A stretch of DNA of 64,000 nucleotides, from the NCBI GenBank assembly GCA_039024895.1, contig JBCCPJ010000019.1:3345-67344 (forward strand), written 5' to 3'. The position numbers and the translations under genes are program-made. Source of the stretch: JAJDOD01 sp039024895. GTDB taxonomy: Bacteria > Pseudomonadota > Alphaproteobacteria > Rhodobacterales > Rhodobacteraceae. The stretch's first letter is position 1; each line of letters starts with the position of its first letter. This document shows positions 17,543 to 25,830 of this stretch, piece by piece. Under the pieces are notes generated by a model. The model worked only from the letters and a program-made list of their open reading frames with translations. It was not told the origin of the DNA and searched no databases.

Positions 17543-18700
17543 TCAGTCCACGGCAAGCCGGCTCTCTACCACTTCAATAAACCAGGAACAGCCATAGGGG
17601 ATCGCCTCGTCGTTGAAGTTGTAATCGGGCGTGTGCACATCCGGACCATCGCCGTTCCCCAACAGGATATACGCCCCCGGACGCTCGTTCAGCATATAGC
17701 TGAAATCTTCGCCCCCCATGATGAAAGGCGCAGGATGGCAGGTCCCGCTCACCTTTTCGGCCGCAGCATTCGCATAATCGGTCTCCGCCTCGCTATTCGC
17801 CATCACCGGATAGTTTCGCTTGTATTCAAGCGATGCTTCGCACCCATAGGCGCGTGCCGTGTGTTCGACGACCTCCGCAAACCGTTCTTCAGCCAGATCG
17901 CGCACTTCATCCGTCAATGTTCGCACAGTGCCCCGAAGCTCAACCGACGGGGGGATCACGTTATATGCGGTTGAGGCAGTCACAAAAGATGTCACGGACA
18001 CCACAATCTGCTCGACCGGGTTGGTGGTCCGGCTCGCAATGGTCTGCAACGCGGTCACCAGATGCGCCGCCGCAACCGTCGGGTCGACCGCTAAATGCGG
18101 CTTGGCCGCATGCCCGCCCCGCCCGGTCACCGTGACCGTGAACTCAGCCGTACCCGCAAAGAAGGGTCCGGACTTTATCATAAACTCGCCAACGCGCAGC
18201 GACGGCCAGTTATGCATCCCGTAGACCTCGTCGATGTCGAACCGCCCCATCATGCCTTCTTCACACATGACGCGACCACCACCGCCGCCTTCCTCGGCAG
18301 GCTGAAAGATCACCACAACCTTGCCCGCGAAATTCCGCGTCTCAGCAAGGTACTGCGCCGCGCCCAAGAGCATCGACGTATGCCCATCATGCCCGCAGGC
18401 ATGCATCTTGCCCGGCACGGTGGAGGCATAGTCCAACCCCGTCGCCTCAAGGATCGGCAGCGCATCCATATCCGCGCGCAATCCGACCGTCCGGCCGGGT
18501 GCTTTGCCTTGGATCACACCGACAACACCGGTTTTAGCAATCCCTTCCACGACTTCATCACAACCGAAGGCACGAAGCTTCTCAGCGACGCTCCCAGCCG
18601 TTCGGTGCACGTCAAACTGCAACTCGGGATGGGCATGAAAATCCTGACGCCAAGCTGTGATATCGGTGTGCAATTCGGCAATGCGATTACGAATGGGCAT
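17543..18700 (-). CDS. M20-family amidohydrolase (hippurate hydrolase type)
   Basis: Metal-dependent amidohydrolase or aminoacylase of 385 residues. Metal ligands are expected in MHACGHDGHTSMLLG, the paired acids in QPAEEGGGGG, and the histidines in MHNWPSLRVG and MGGEDFSYML. The central dimerisation domain begins near FTVTVTGRGGHAAKPH. Such enzymes cleave N-acyl amino acids; the exact substrate is not told by sequence. The ATG at 18700 follows GAGGAATTAC. Confidence 0.92.
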   Translation of the reverse strand: MPIRNRIAELHTDITAWRQDFHAHPELQFDVHRTAGSVAEKLRAFGCDEVVEGIAKTGVVGVIQGKAPGRTVGLRADMDALPILEATGLDYASTVPGKMHACGHDGHTSMLLGAAQYLAETRNFAGKVVVIFQPAEEGGGGGRVMCEEGMMGRFDIDEVYGMHNWPSLRVGEFMIKSGPFFAGTAEFTVTVTGRGGHAAKPHLAVDPTVAAAHLVTALQTIASRTTNPVEQIVVSVTSFVTASTAYNVIPPSVELRGTVRTLTDEVRDLAEERFAEVVEHTARAYGCEASLEYKRNYPVMANSEAETDYANAAAEKVSGTCHPAPFIMGGEDFSYMLNERPGAYILLGNGDGPDVHTPDYNFNDEAIPYGCSWFIEVVESRLAVD

Positions 18701-18767
18701 GTAATTCCTCAAGTTTGGACAACAAAGGGGCACCTAGACCGCGTGCCGATCCATGCAAATCACAAAA

Positions 18768-18793
18768 GAAAAAACGCGGACCGATGGCCCGCG
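18768..18793 (-). terminator. rho-independent terminator after bioY
   Basis: On the minus strand ACGCGG (18793-18788) pairs with CCGCGT (18778-18773) around a nine-base loop, followed by a run of T. It lies 26 bp past the bioY stop and upstream of the M20 gene, so it separates the two transcripts. Confidence 0.8.
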
Positions 18794-18819
18794 TCGCCGT
18801 TATTCATTTGGCCCGTGGC

Positions 18820-19428
18820 TCAGGCGCGGGCATCGCCCACCAGCTTCCAGATCACCGGGAACGCGATCACGGCAACCACCAGTTTCAGCGCATCGACCCA
18901 GATGAAGGTCTTCACGCCCCAAGCGTACCAGTTTTCCCAGCCGAGCGCTGCGCCCCAGGAGGCGGACAACCACACAACGCCGGGCACATAAACGCAGACA
19001 ATACCAACCGCCATGGCCCCGGCCATCGACAGCCAGTTCCGATCCCAGCCAGCGCGCGCCAGAAGCCCAACCGCGTATGCGGCGATCAAAAACCCTAAGA
19101 GGTAACCGCCGGTTGGCCCCATCATATACGCCAGCCCGATGCCTTTTTCGGGCGTGCCCGCAAAGACCGGCAACCCTTGCGCGCCCAGCACCAGATAGGC
19201 ACCCACCGTCGATGCGGCCAGATAGGGGCCGTATGCGGCGCCGATGGTCATGATCACCAGCATCTGCAGTGTCACTGGCACAGGGACAGTCGCAATTTGC
19301 ACCTTCGCCGATACCCAAAGTGCCGCGACACCCGCGATCAGCAAAACAAGCCGCTTGATCCAAACTGCGCTGCCGGATGTGGACCAGAAAACATCGGAAA
19401 GCACAGGCCGTGCGGTGAGAGTCGCCAT
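18820..19428 (-). CDS. bioY: BioY biotin transporter substrate-binding component
   Basis: Inner-membrane S component of the biotin ECF transporter, 202 residues with about six membrane segments. Typical BioY blocks are QIATVPVPVTLQMLVIMTIG, GAYLVLGAQGLPVFAG and MMGPTGGYLLGFLIAAYAVG. No bioM or bioN gene is adjacent, so BioY may act alone or use energising subunits coded elsewhere. The ATG follows an AAAGGGACG site. A terminator lies after its 3' end. Confidence 0.95.
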   Translation of the reverse strand: MATLTARPVLSDVFWSTSGSAVWIKRLVLLIAGVAALWVSAKVQIATVPVPVTLQMLVIMTIGAAYGPYLAASTVGAYLVLGAQGLPVFAGTPEKGIGLAYMMGPTGGYLLGFLIAAYAVGLLARAGWDRNWLSMAGAMAVGIVCVYVPGVVWLSASWGAALGWENWYAWGVKTFIWVDALKLVVAVIAFPVIWKLVGDARA

Positions 19429-19445
19429 GGAATTCGTCCCTTTGG

Positions 19446-19898
19446 TTATATGTTGGGCGCGTTATGCCCTGCCGTTTCTGCGCTTGCAAGATGAGGCGTG
19501 AAGAGGCTCTCCATGATATACCGTTTGCGCGGGCCCTCCACGCGCCAAACGCTCCGCCACCGGGGCCACTCCCGGAAATCGTAAGTCACGTGGTAGGTGT
19601 CCGGTGGACAGAGATGCGTGGCTTCCGGACGCAGCGCCCCTAACGGCACAGAGTGAAAGGGCCGCATATCGTCGAAAAATACATCCAACCGCCCATCCGT
19701 TTCCGTCCAAATGTAGCGGCGCGTAGCTTCGAAACTGCCATGTTTCGTTTCAAGAGTGCCCTTATCCTCCTGCACGACAAAAGCCTCCGCTTGCACGAAC
19801 CGGGACGTGCCCAAAAACCGGTCCGTCCCTTCCGCATGGTGGGTGATCTCGCGCGACAGGTTCCACGAACCGACCAAGGCGGAGAGCGATGTTAACAT
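19446..19898 (-). CDS. DUF6314-like protein
   Basis: A 150-residue cytosolic protein resembling the DUF6314 family: start LSALVGSWNLSREI, then VQAEAFVVQEDKGTLE, RRYIWTETDGRLDVFFDD and the C-terminal VEGPRKRYIMESLFTP. The pattern suggests a small beta-barrel of the lipocalin or THAP4 kind, with a GxW near the N terminus (GSWNLS). The function is unknown. It lies 17 bp upstream of bioY on the same strand, so the two may be co-transcribed. Confidence 0.75.
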   Translation of the reverse strand: MLTSLSALVGSWNLSREITHHAEGTDRFLGTSRFVQAEAFVVQEDKGTLETKHGSFEATRRYIWTETDGRLDVFFDDMRPFHSVPLGALRPEATHLCPPDTYHVTYDFREWPRWRSVWRVEGPRKRYIMESLFTPHLASAETAGHNAPNI

Positions 19899-19967
19899 AA
19901 CGATGGGTCCAGCAGCCCCTCAAAAATCCAGCGAAGGCGCCAGCATCAGCGCCCTCGCACAACGCCG

Positions 19968-20138
19968 TTAGCACAGGGCAATCAAGATGTAGAGAGTTGC
20001 TGACGCGACCGCGAAGCGTTTCGGGCAGATGTCGAAGGCCGACATCATGCAAAGCATCGCGAATACGACGTTTATATGAGCCTCGTTCAGCGCCCAAGTA
20101 AGAAGCGCGTCGAGAAGAATTTGCAGTTGCCACAGCAT
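19968..20138 (-). CDS. small membrane protein, 56 aa
   Basis: A 56-codon ORF read directly from the minus strand. The ATG at 20138 is preceded by TCAGGAGATTATCCG, a good ribosome-binding site at the right distance. The product starts MLWQLQILLDALLTWAL and has a second hydrophobic stretch at the end (VASATLYILIALC), separated by a short loop with FDICPKR. It has four cysteines. No family is recognised. It lies 69 bp upstream of the DUF6314-like gene and is divergent from the HTH-TPR gene. Confidence 0.55.
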   Translation of the reverse strand: MLWQLQILLDALLTWALNEAHINVVFAMLCMMSAFDICPKRFAVASATLYILIALC

Positions 20139-20267
20139 CGGATAATCTCCTGATATTGCAGCGGGCCCGCCTTGGGTTAAGACGTTGTCGACAAAGTGAA
20201 TTTATTAGGAAAGGGGATCAATTTCGTGCGCACGGATGACACCGGGGAACACCGGACAGAACATCGC

Positions 20268-20301
20268 GTGACATCGAATGATCCGGGGTGACACCGAATG
20301 A
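20268..20301. repeat. two 14-bp direct repeats at the HTH-TPR gene start
   Basis: GTGACATCGAATGA (20268-20281) and GTGACACCGAATGA (20288-20301) differ at one base and are spaced exactly 20 bp apart. The second copy contains the start codon of the HTH-TPR gene. Related GACACCGG words occur just upstream (from about 20237). The arrangement looks like an operator array for an autoregulating DNA-binding protein. Confidence 0.5.
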
Positions 20302-21891
20302 CATCCGACCCTTGGAAAGAACTGGGCTACGCTATCAGGCAAGCGCGACTCGGCAAGGGTTGGTCACGTGAGCAACTCGCCCACGAGGCACTCGGAAACG
20401 GGGATCGCAAAAGCTATGTCGGGCAGGTCGAAAAAGGTCGCCGAAACCTTTCAGCCGAAACCATCGACAAGTTTGACCAAGTTCTCAGTCTCCCAGAAGA
20501 CATCGTGAAGGCTGCGCACCTCGCCGATCCACCGGCCAAAGTCGAACCGAAAGAGGAAATCGACCGCCAAGAACGCGACGCCGAAATGGTCTACAACCGT
20601 ATCCTACGCGAAGGCGAAACCTACGGGGCCAGCGACGACCTTCTGATTGACCTTGCCAACAACTACACCATGGGCAACTACCGCGACCGCGAAACCGCCT
20701 ATATCGGCGTAAGAGACGCGCTAGAGGCGTCCACAAAGCTCAGGTCCGGCAGTAACAGCGGCACGGATTTCGCATTTCTCGATACCGTGTCCGAATTGAA
20801 CAATATCGGCGATTACGAGGAGGCAAACCGCCTCTTTGACGCCGAAGAAAAGGCCATGCGCCGCGCCCACCGGGCCGAGATGGAGCGGCTTGCTGAAGTC
20901 GAACGCCAGATGCTGGAGAAACGACTGGCGCAGTTCAGGCTGCAAAACACGCCCAAGGCGGCGGCGGAGTACTGGCTCCAGCACTTCAAGCGGAACCCGG
21001 GCGAGAAAGGGTGGCAGCGAGAAACGCTTTCCAAAATCGTGGAACTGAACCGGAACGGAAACAACCTAAACAACCTTTTTGACCTTAGAACCGCGCTCTT
21101 TCTAGCAAACTACCTAAAAAAAAATTGGCAAGGGGCCAAACAAGGCAAATGCTCATTTTCAGCTTGCACTCTCTCTGAACCTTCTTGGCGTGCGTCAACG
21201 CTCGGATGATCTCCTCGAGAAAGCACTTATCACGTGTTCAGAAGCTCAAAAACTGGCCAACAAAAAAGAACAACCCGAGTTTTGGGCAGATGTTGAAAGA
21301 CTTCGCTCAGACCTCTTGGAAACGCTAGCGTTTAGAAACAACAACCCCAAAAATGCACAGGCCGGACTTGATGCCGCACGTCGCGCGTCAGATGCCCTTT
21401 CACGCAGCACCGACACCCCCGTAGTCGTTAGGATAAAACGCTCAATCGCAGCCGCTTTGGTTAGGAAAGGCGAACTCGAAAAAAGCGTGGATGACCTGAA
21501 TGAAGCCAAGGAAATCTTGGAAACTTTGATCGGTCAAAACTCGCCAGAAGATGACGAACTCGACGACTCCCAAAACAGTCTCGTCATATGTCTCCGTTGG
21601 CTTGGAGTTTTTTCGACAGACGTCTCACACTTTATCAAGGCAGAAAAGATCTCCTTAGATTTGATAGGTAAGTCCGGCGACACCATCCCCTTCAACACCG
21701 CCATCACCAAATGGAACCTCGCCGATCTCCTCCTCGCCCGCTTCGAAGTGGACCCCGATCCCGCCCATCTCGACAAAGCCGAAGACCATGCCACCCAGGC
21801 CCGCGAGGTCTTCCTCGAAGGCTCCGACTACCAAACGGACCGCGCCGATAAACTCCTCGCCAAGATCGCCGAGGCCCGTGCGGCGGCCTGA
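20298..21891 (+). pseudogene. HTH-TPR regulator interrupted by a frameshift at a poly-A run
   Basis: One gene split into two frames. The first part (20298-21209) encodes an XRE-type helix-turn-helix (ELGYAIRQARLGKGWSREQL, SYVGQVEKGRRNLS) followed by a charged helical linker. The second part carries on in the +1 frame to 21891 and encodes TPR-like helices (NAQAGLDAARRASDALSRS, EDHATQAREVFLEGSDY). The switch falls at nine A residues (21116-21124). Removing one A joins the frames to read YLKKIGKGPNKANAHFQLA, giving about 530 residues. This could be a real mutation, phase variation, polymerase slippage, or a sequencing error. Such HTH-TPR proteins are likely ligand- or peptide-responsive regulators. 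The A-rich stretch around 21060-21300 differs from neighbouring genes. Confidence 0.75.
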
Positions 21892-21955
21892 CCCTCTACC
21901 ATCCCGCTGAAAACCCCTGTAAGGCCTCCCCGCGCACCCGCAGGAAAGGCCCGAT

Positions 21956-23263
21956 ATGATCCCTCGCTATGCCCGCCCGGAAATGACCGCCATTTGGTCG
22001 CCCGAGACCAAGTTCCGCATCTGGTATGAGATCGAAGCGCACGCCTGCGACGCCATGGCCGATCTGGGCGTCATTCCCCGGGAAAACGCCCAAGCCGTCT
22101 GGAAGGCCAAAGACGTTGAATTCGACGTCGCACGGATTGATGAGATCGAGGCTATCACCAAACACGACGTGATCGCCTTTCTTACGCATCTGGCGGAGAT
22201 CATTGGCAATGAAGAGGCCCGCTTTGTCCATCAGGGCATGACATCTTCCGATGTGCTCGACACAACACTGAACATCCAGCTCACTCGCGCCGCTGATATT
22301 TTGATCGCCGATATGGAAGCACTGCTTGCCGCGCTGAAACGCCGCGCGCTGGAGCATAAAATGGATGTGCGGATCGGGCGCTCCCACGGCATCCACGCCG
22401 AACCCGTGACCATGGGGCTGACTTTCGCGCGTTTCTACGCCGAGATGGATCGCAGCATGACGAGGTTGAAGAACGCCCGCCAAGAGATTGCAACGGGGGC
22501 AATTTCCGGCGCTGTTGGCACCTTCGCCAATATCGATCCAGCCGTCGAAGCCCATGTCTGTGACAAGCTCGGCCTGACGCCCGAACCCATCAGCACACAA
22601 GTGATCCCCCGCGACCGCCACGCCATGTTCTTTGCCACGCTCGGCGTGATCGCCTCCAGCATCGAGAATATCGCCACCGAAATCCGCCATATGCAGCGCA
22701 CCGAGGTTTTGGAAGCCGAGGAGTTCTTCTCCAAGGGCCAGAAAGGCTCCAGCGCCATGCCCCATAAGCGCAATCCAGTCCTGACGGAAAACCTCACCGG
22801 CCTCGCCCGCCTCGTGCGCTCCGCTGTGACACCCGCTCTTGAGAATGTGACCCTCTGGCACGAGCGCGATATCAGCCATTCCAGCGTGGAGCGCGGTATT
22901 GGCCCCGACGCCACCATTCATCTCGACTTCGCTTTGGCCCGTTTAACCGGCGTCATCGACAAGCTCGCAATCTACCCGCAGAATATGATGAACAATCTCA
23001 ATCAGTTCCGCGGACTTGTTCATTCTCAACGCGTTCTTCTCGCGCTTACGCAAAAGGGCGTCAGCCGGGAAGATTCCTATCGTCTCGTCCAGCGCAATGC
23101 GATGAAAGTCTGGGAGCAGGGCGCGGACTTCATGACCGAGCTCAAGGCAGACACGGAGGTCGCCGCCGCGCTGTCCGAAGCCGAAATCGAAGAAAAGTTC
23201 GATCTTGGCTACCACACCAAGCACGTGGACACGATCTTTGCGCGCGTTTTCGGCGAAACCTGA
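21956..23263 (+). CDS. purB: adenylosuccinate lyase
   Basis: Cytosolic enzyme of purine synthesis that cleaves SAICAR and adenylosuccinate, releasing fumarate. The 435 residues carry the superfamily signature GSSAMPHKRNPVLTENL, the HQGMTSSDVLDT block, and GRSHGIHAEPVTMGL with the catalytic histidine region. Length is typical of the shorter bacterial PurB. It begins 64 bp after the HTH-TPR gene. Confidence 0.97.
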   Translation: MIPRYARPEMTAIWSPETKFRIWYEIEAHACDAMADLGVIPRENAQAVWKAKDVEFDVARIDEIEAITKHDVIAFLTHLAEIIGNEEARFVHQGMTSSDVLDTTLNIQLTRAADILIADMEALLAALKRRALEHKMDVRIGRSHGIHAEPVTMGLTFARFYAEMDRSMTRLKNARQEIATGAISGAVGTFANIDPAVEAHVCDKLGLTPEPISTQVIPRDRHAMFFATLGVIASSIENIATEIRHMQRTEVLEAEEFFSKGQKGSSAMPHKRNPVLTENLTGLARLVRSAVTPALENVTLWHERDISHSSVERGIGPDATIHLDFALARLTGVIDKLAIYPQNMMNNLNQFRGLVHSQRVLLALTQKGVSREDSYRLVQRNAMKVWEQGADFMTELKADTEVAAALSEAEIEEKFDLGYHTKHVDTIFARVFGET

Positions 23264-23344
23264 AAAACATGCCACTCACGGTTGCGAGAGCTTGCCGTGA
23301 ACACACGGCATGCTACCTTCGAACGACGCAACAAGGAGGTTTTC

Positions 23345-23509
23345 ATGCGTGTAAAGCTTCTACTCGCAACGTTGATCGTTGCTGCGACCCCCGGCCTCGC
23401 TTTGGCGATGTGCTCAGGGTACGGACATGACCAAGTGACGATGTCCTGCCCCGACGGTCAGACGTTTGATGTTACAACATCAAGCTGTAAGGCGACACCC
23501 ACCGGGTAA
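23345..23509 (+). CDS. secreted cysteine-containing micro-protein, 54 aa
   Basis: The ATG at 23345 follows AAGGAGG, an ideal ribosome-binding site. The product begins with a signal peptide (MRVKLLLATLIVAATPGLAL with cleavage likely after ALA) and leaves a mature part of about 32 residues, MCSGYGHDQVTMSCPDGQTF and a tail with SSCKATPTG. Three cysteines and several polar residues suggest a small disulfide-bonded periplasmic or secreted peptide. The order Cys..Cys-Pro-Asp-Gly..Cys recalls a chitin-binding-like knot, but it is too short for a firm call. A terminator follows 22 bp downstream. Confidence 0.75.
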   Translation: MRVKLLLATLIVAATPGLALAMCSGYGHDQVTMSCPDGQTFDVTTSSCKATPTG

Positions 23510-23531
23510 GGTACTAAAAAAGAATGGAATT

Positions 23532-23557
23532 GGCGGCCTTTCGGGGCCGCCTTTTTT
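23532..23557 (+). terminator. rho-independent terminator
   Basis: GGCGGCC (23532-23538) pairs with GGCCGCC (23545-23551) and is followed by six T. It ends the purB/micro-protein transcript and separates it from fliG. Confidence 0.9.
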
Positions 23558-23625
23558 GTGCGGATGACAGTCAAATTTTAACGAACCGTACCTAGAACGT
23601 TCTTCGAACACTTGTGAGGAAGAAC

Positions 23626-24684
23626 ATGTCGCTCGACGATCCCCTAGCCGACCTGCCGCCGTTGCCAGGCCCAAACCCGGCTGTCGCCAACCTGACATCA
23701 AAGGAAAAAGCAGCAATTGTTGTGCGACTTCTCTTGTCACACGGCGCGCTGCCCGCGTTGAGCCAATTGCCGGAGAGCAAGCAAACCGAACTCGCCGTCC
23801 AAATCGCGCGCATGGCACCTGTCGACCAGGAAACCGTCCATGCGGTGGCAGACGAGTTCGCCAATGAGATTGAGCGAATCGCATTGTCCTTCCCGCAGGG
23901 CCTCGACGGGGCCCTTGGGTTGCTCGATGGCTTCTTGAGTGAAGGGGCCTCAAAGCGCCTGCGCAAGATGGCGCCATCCGACACCCGCCGGAACCCTTGG
24001 GACGAAATCAACAAGGTGGAAACCGAACGTTTGGTGCCCGTTATTACCTCTGAAACAACCGAAGTGGCCGCCGTGATCCTGTCGAAACTCACAACGGACA
24101 AAGCCGCGGAACTGCTGAGTTTCCTGCCCGGCGATTTGGCCCGTCGCGTCACCATCGCTATTACCCAAACCGAAGGTGTCTCGCCAACCGTGGTCCATCG
24201 CATCGGTTCGTCCCTTGCAGAACAATTGGACGCGCGCCCGATCACCGCCTTCAACGATCCACCCGCCAACCGTGTGGGTGCCATCCTGAACTACACCCCC
24301 GCCGCCATCCGCGACAACGTGCTCAGCGGGATTGAGGATGAGAACGAAGAATTTGCCAAGGGGGTGCGCGCGGCGATCTTCACCTTCGCAAACATTGCCG
24401 AACGCGTTGCGCCACGGGACGTGCCACGCATCCAGCGGGATCTCGATCCGGAGGACTTTACCCTTGTCATTGCTGGCGCAGAGACGGAGGCCGACAAGGC
24501 GAGCATCGAGTTCATTCTGGAAAACATCTCAAAACGCATGGCCGAGGGCTTCCGCGATGATGCGGCAGAGAAGAAGGACTTCAAACTCGATGACGTGGAA
24601 GCCGCCATGCTTCGCATCGTGTCTGTGATCCGGAACCTCGAACAGCAGGGCGAAATCTATTTTGTTGTGCCTGAAGGTACCTGA
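23626..24684 (+). CDS. fliG: FliG-like flagellar motor switch protein, orphan
   Basis: Cytosolic rotor protein of the flagellar C ring, 352 residues. The middle domain includes TEVAAVILSKLTTDKAAELL and FLPGDLARRVTIAIT; the C-terminal domain includes RAAIFTFANIAERV and ISKRMAEGFRDDAAE, which align with FliG. The region matching the torque helix lacks the paired aspartates of E. coli FliG in my alignment by eye (V-A-P-R in place of V-D-D-R). No other flagellar gene lies in the window. The ATG at 23626 follows GAGGAAG. Confidence 0.88.
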   Translation: MSLDDPLADLPPLPGPNPAVANLTSKEKAAIVVRLLLSHGALPALSQLPESKQTELAVQIARMAPVDQETVHAVADEFANEIERIALSFPQGLDGALGLLDGFLSEGASKRLRKMAPSDTRRNPWDEINKVETERLVPVITSETTEVAAVILSKLTTDKAAELLSFLPGDLARRVTIAITQTEGVSPTVVHRIGSSLAEQLDARPITAFNDPPANRVGAILNYTPAAIRDNVLSGIEDENEEFAKGVRAAIFTFANIAERVAPRDVPRIQRDLDPEDFTLVIAGAETEADKASIEFILENISKRMAEGFRDDAAEKKDFKLDDVEAAMLRIVSVIRNLEQQGEIYFVVPEGT

Positions 24685-24690
24685 TCTGAT

Positions 24691-25266
24691 TTAGCGCTCG
24701 AAACGGGACTGTTTGAAAAGGCGCGCCGCCGGGAACCGGCGTGCGGCCCCCAAAGTCTCTATTTCGGGGAAAAGCGCCAGTATCTCGGCGCGGGTTTCGC
24801 GGTGCATGGCGTCCAGCGTGATATCGTCGGGGTGAAAACTCTCCGTCCAAACGCCCTCCGCCAAAAGAACCTCATGGGCTTCCAGAAGAAGGTGCAGATA
24901 GCTGACACCAAGGACCGGCGAAAAGGAAACGCCCGGCAAAAACGTCAGCGCGCCTGCGGCGCAAAGCATTTCCTCGCCGTGCTCATCTTGTGGTGCGACC
25001 AGAAACCTGTGTTTCGGGCTGACCAGCATATCGCGTTCCGGGGTCCCATGGCCGAAAGCCCCTTGCCGGACCAGCACCGGTCGCAGCGCAGGCTCGTCCT
25101 TCAGCTCGTCGTATCGCACGACCCGCCGGCCCATCCAAACGATACGCCGCAATCCATTGTCACGCGTGACGACGCGGTCGCCGCGCCGCAGGTTCTCGAC
25201 AGCTTGCCAGCCATCGGCTGTGGCGATCCGGGTGCCCGGCGTAAAACATGGAGTGACTGTCGGCAT
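24691..25266 (-). CDS. Hint-domain protein
   Basis: A 191-residue protein with a Hint (hedgehog/intein-like) domain: CFTPGTRIATADGWQAVENL with the nucleophile-position cysteine C7, then RRGDRVVTRDNGLRRIVW and VSPKHRFLVAP. Many short Hint proteins of this kind occur in Rhodobacteraceae; whether they still self-cleave is unclear, and here no extein-like partner is fused. It converges on fliG with 6 bp between the stop codons. The ATG at 25266 follows a GAGGGGG site that sits within a hairpin. Confidence 0.85.
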   Translation of the reverse strand: MPTVTPCFTPGTRIATADGWQAVENLRRGDRVVTRDNGLRRIVWMGRRVVRYDELKDEPALRPVLVRQGAFGHGTPERDMLVSPKHRFLVAPQDEHGEEMLCAAGALTFLPGVSFSPVLGVSYLHLLLEAHEVLLAEGVWTESFHPDDITLDAMHRETRAEILALFPEIETLGAARRFPAARLFKQSRFER

Positions 25267-25267
25267 A

Positions 25268-25286
25268 CCCCCTCGTCAAAAGGGGG
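25268..25286 (-). promoter_or_regulatory. hairpin covering the Hint gene ribosome-binding site
   Basis: CCCCCT (25268-25273) pairs with AGGGGG (25281-25286) around a seven-base loop, directly before the start codon of the Hint gene. In the transcript the G-rich arm next to the ATG (25273-25268) is the ribosome-binding site, so the fold would hide it. No downstream U tract makes it a terminator. Confidence 0.45.
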
Positions 25287-25830
25287 AGTGTCTGTGGTCG
25301 AAAGGGCCGCACGACGGGGATCAGTCAGAACCCGTATGACACTCTCCACCCAGAGCCGTTGCCATACGGGGTAAACCGATCCCCGCCGACGAACGGCAGT
25401 ACTCGATACCCATCTTCGCGGTGTTCCGCGAAGCGTGCGCGACGCCCCCAAGTGTCGCTCACATACCCCCCAGCGAGGTCTTAGAAAGGTACCGAAACCG
25501 GGGCTGGGACCAAAGGAAAAAAGGGCGGAAAGGTGGCGCGAGCTCGAACGACAGGGAAGAACTTGCGAGATTTGGGCTAATACGCAGGCGATAGATTGTC
25601 GCTAATCCGGAAACTCCATCCGGCGCTCGAAGCCAATCTATCGCGCCGAAATCGTTTACTTCGCCCCTTCATACGGGGACCAGAAATTCCGAGCCCCACA
25701 ATTGTTTCTAAATGAGCGTCAATCGCGAGGACCGCGTCGCAGAAATGTGGCAAAAATGAGATGCAAAAAAGTGTTAAAATTAGGTTCAAAAAACATGGTC
25801 AATGCGTAATGAATCAGCGGATTGACGATC
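25287..25830. other. intergenic region, no gene seen
   Basis: About 540 bp between the Hint gene and modC, both on the minus strand. Only short ORFs without ribosome-binding sites are present. The part near 25680-25810 is AT-rich compared with the rest of the window. It may hold the Hint promoter and the modABC terminator, but I see no clear hairpin. Confidence 0.55.

Noticed and set aside
19429..19460. Possible BioR operator before bioY
   Set aside because: The minus-strand word AACATATAAC matches only one half of the TTATMTATAA consensus (7 of 10 by my count), which is too weak to call.
19762..20133. 123-codon minus-strand ORF over the DUF6314-like gene
   Set aside because: It overlaps two better-supported frames and has basic, low-complexity composition typical of shadow ORFs.
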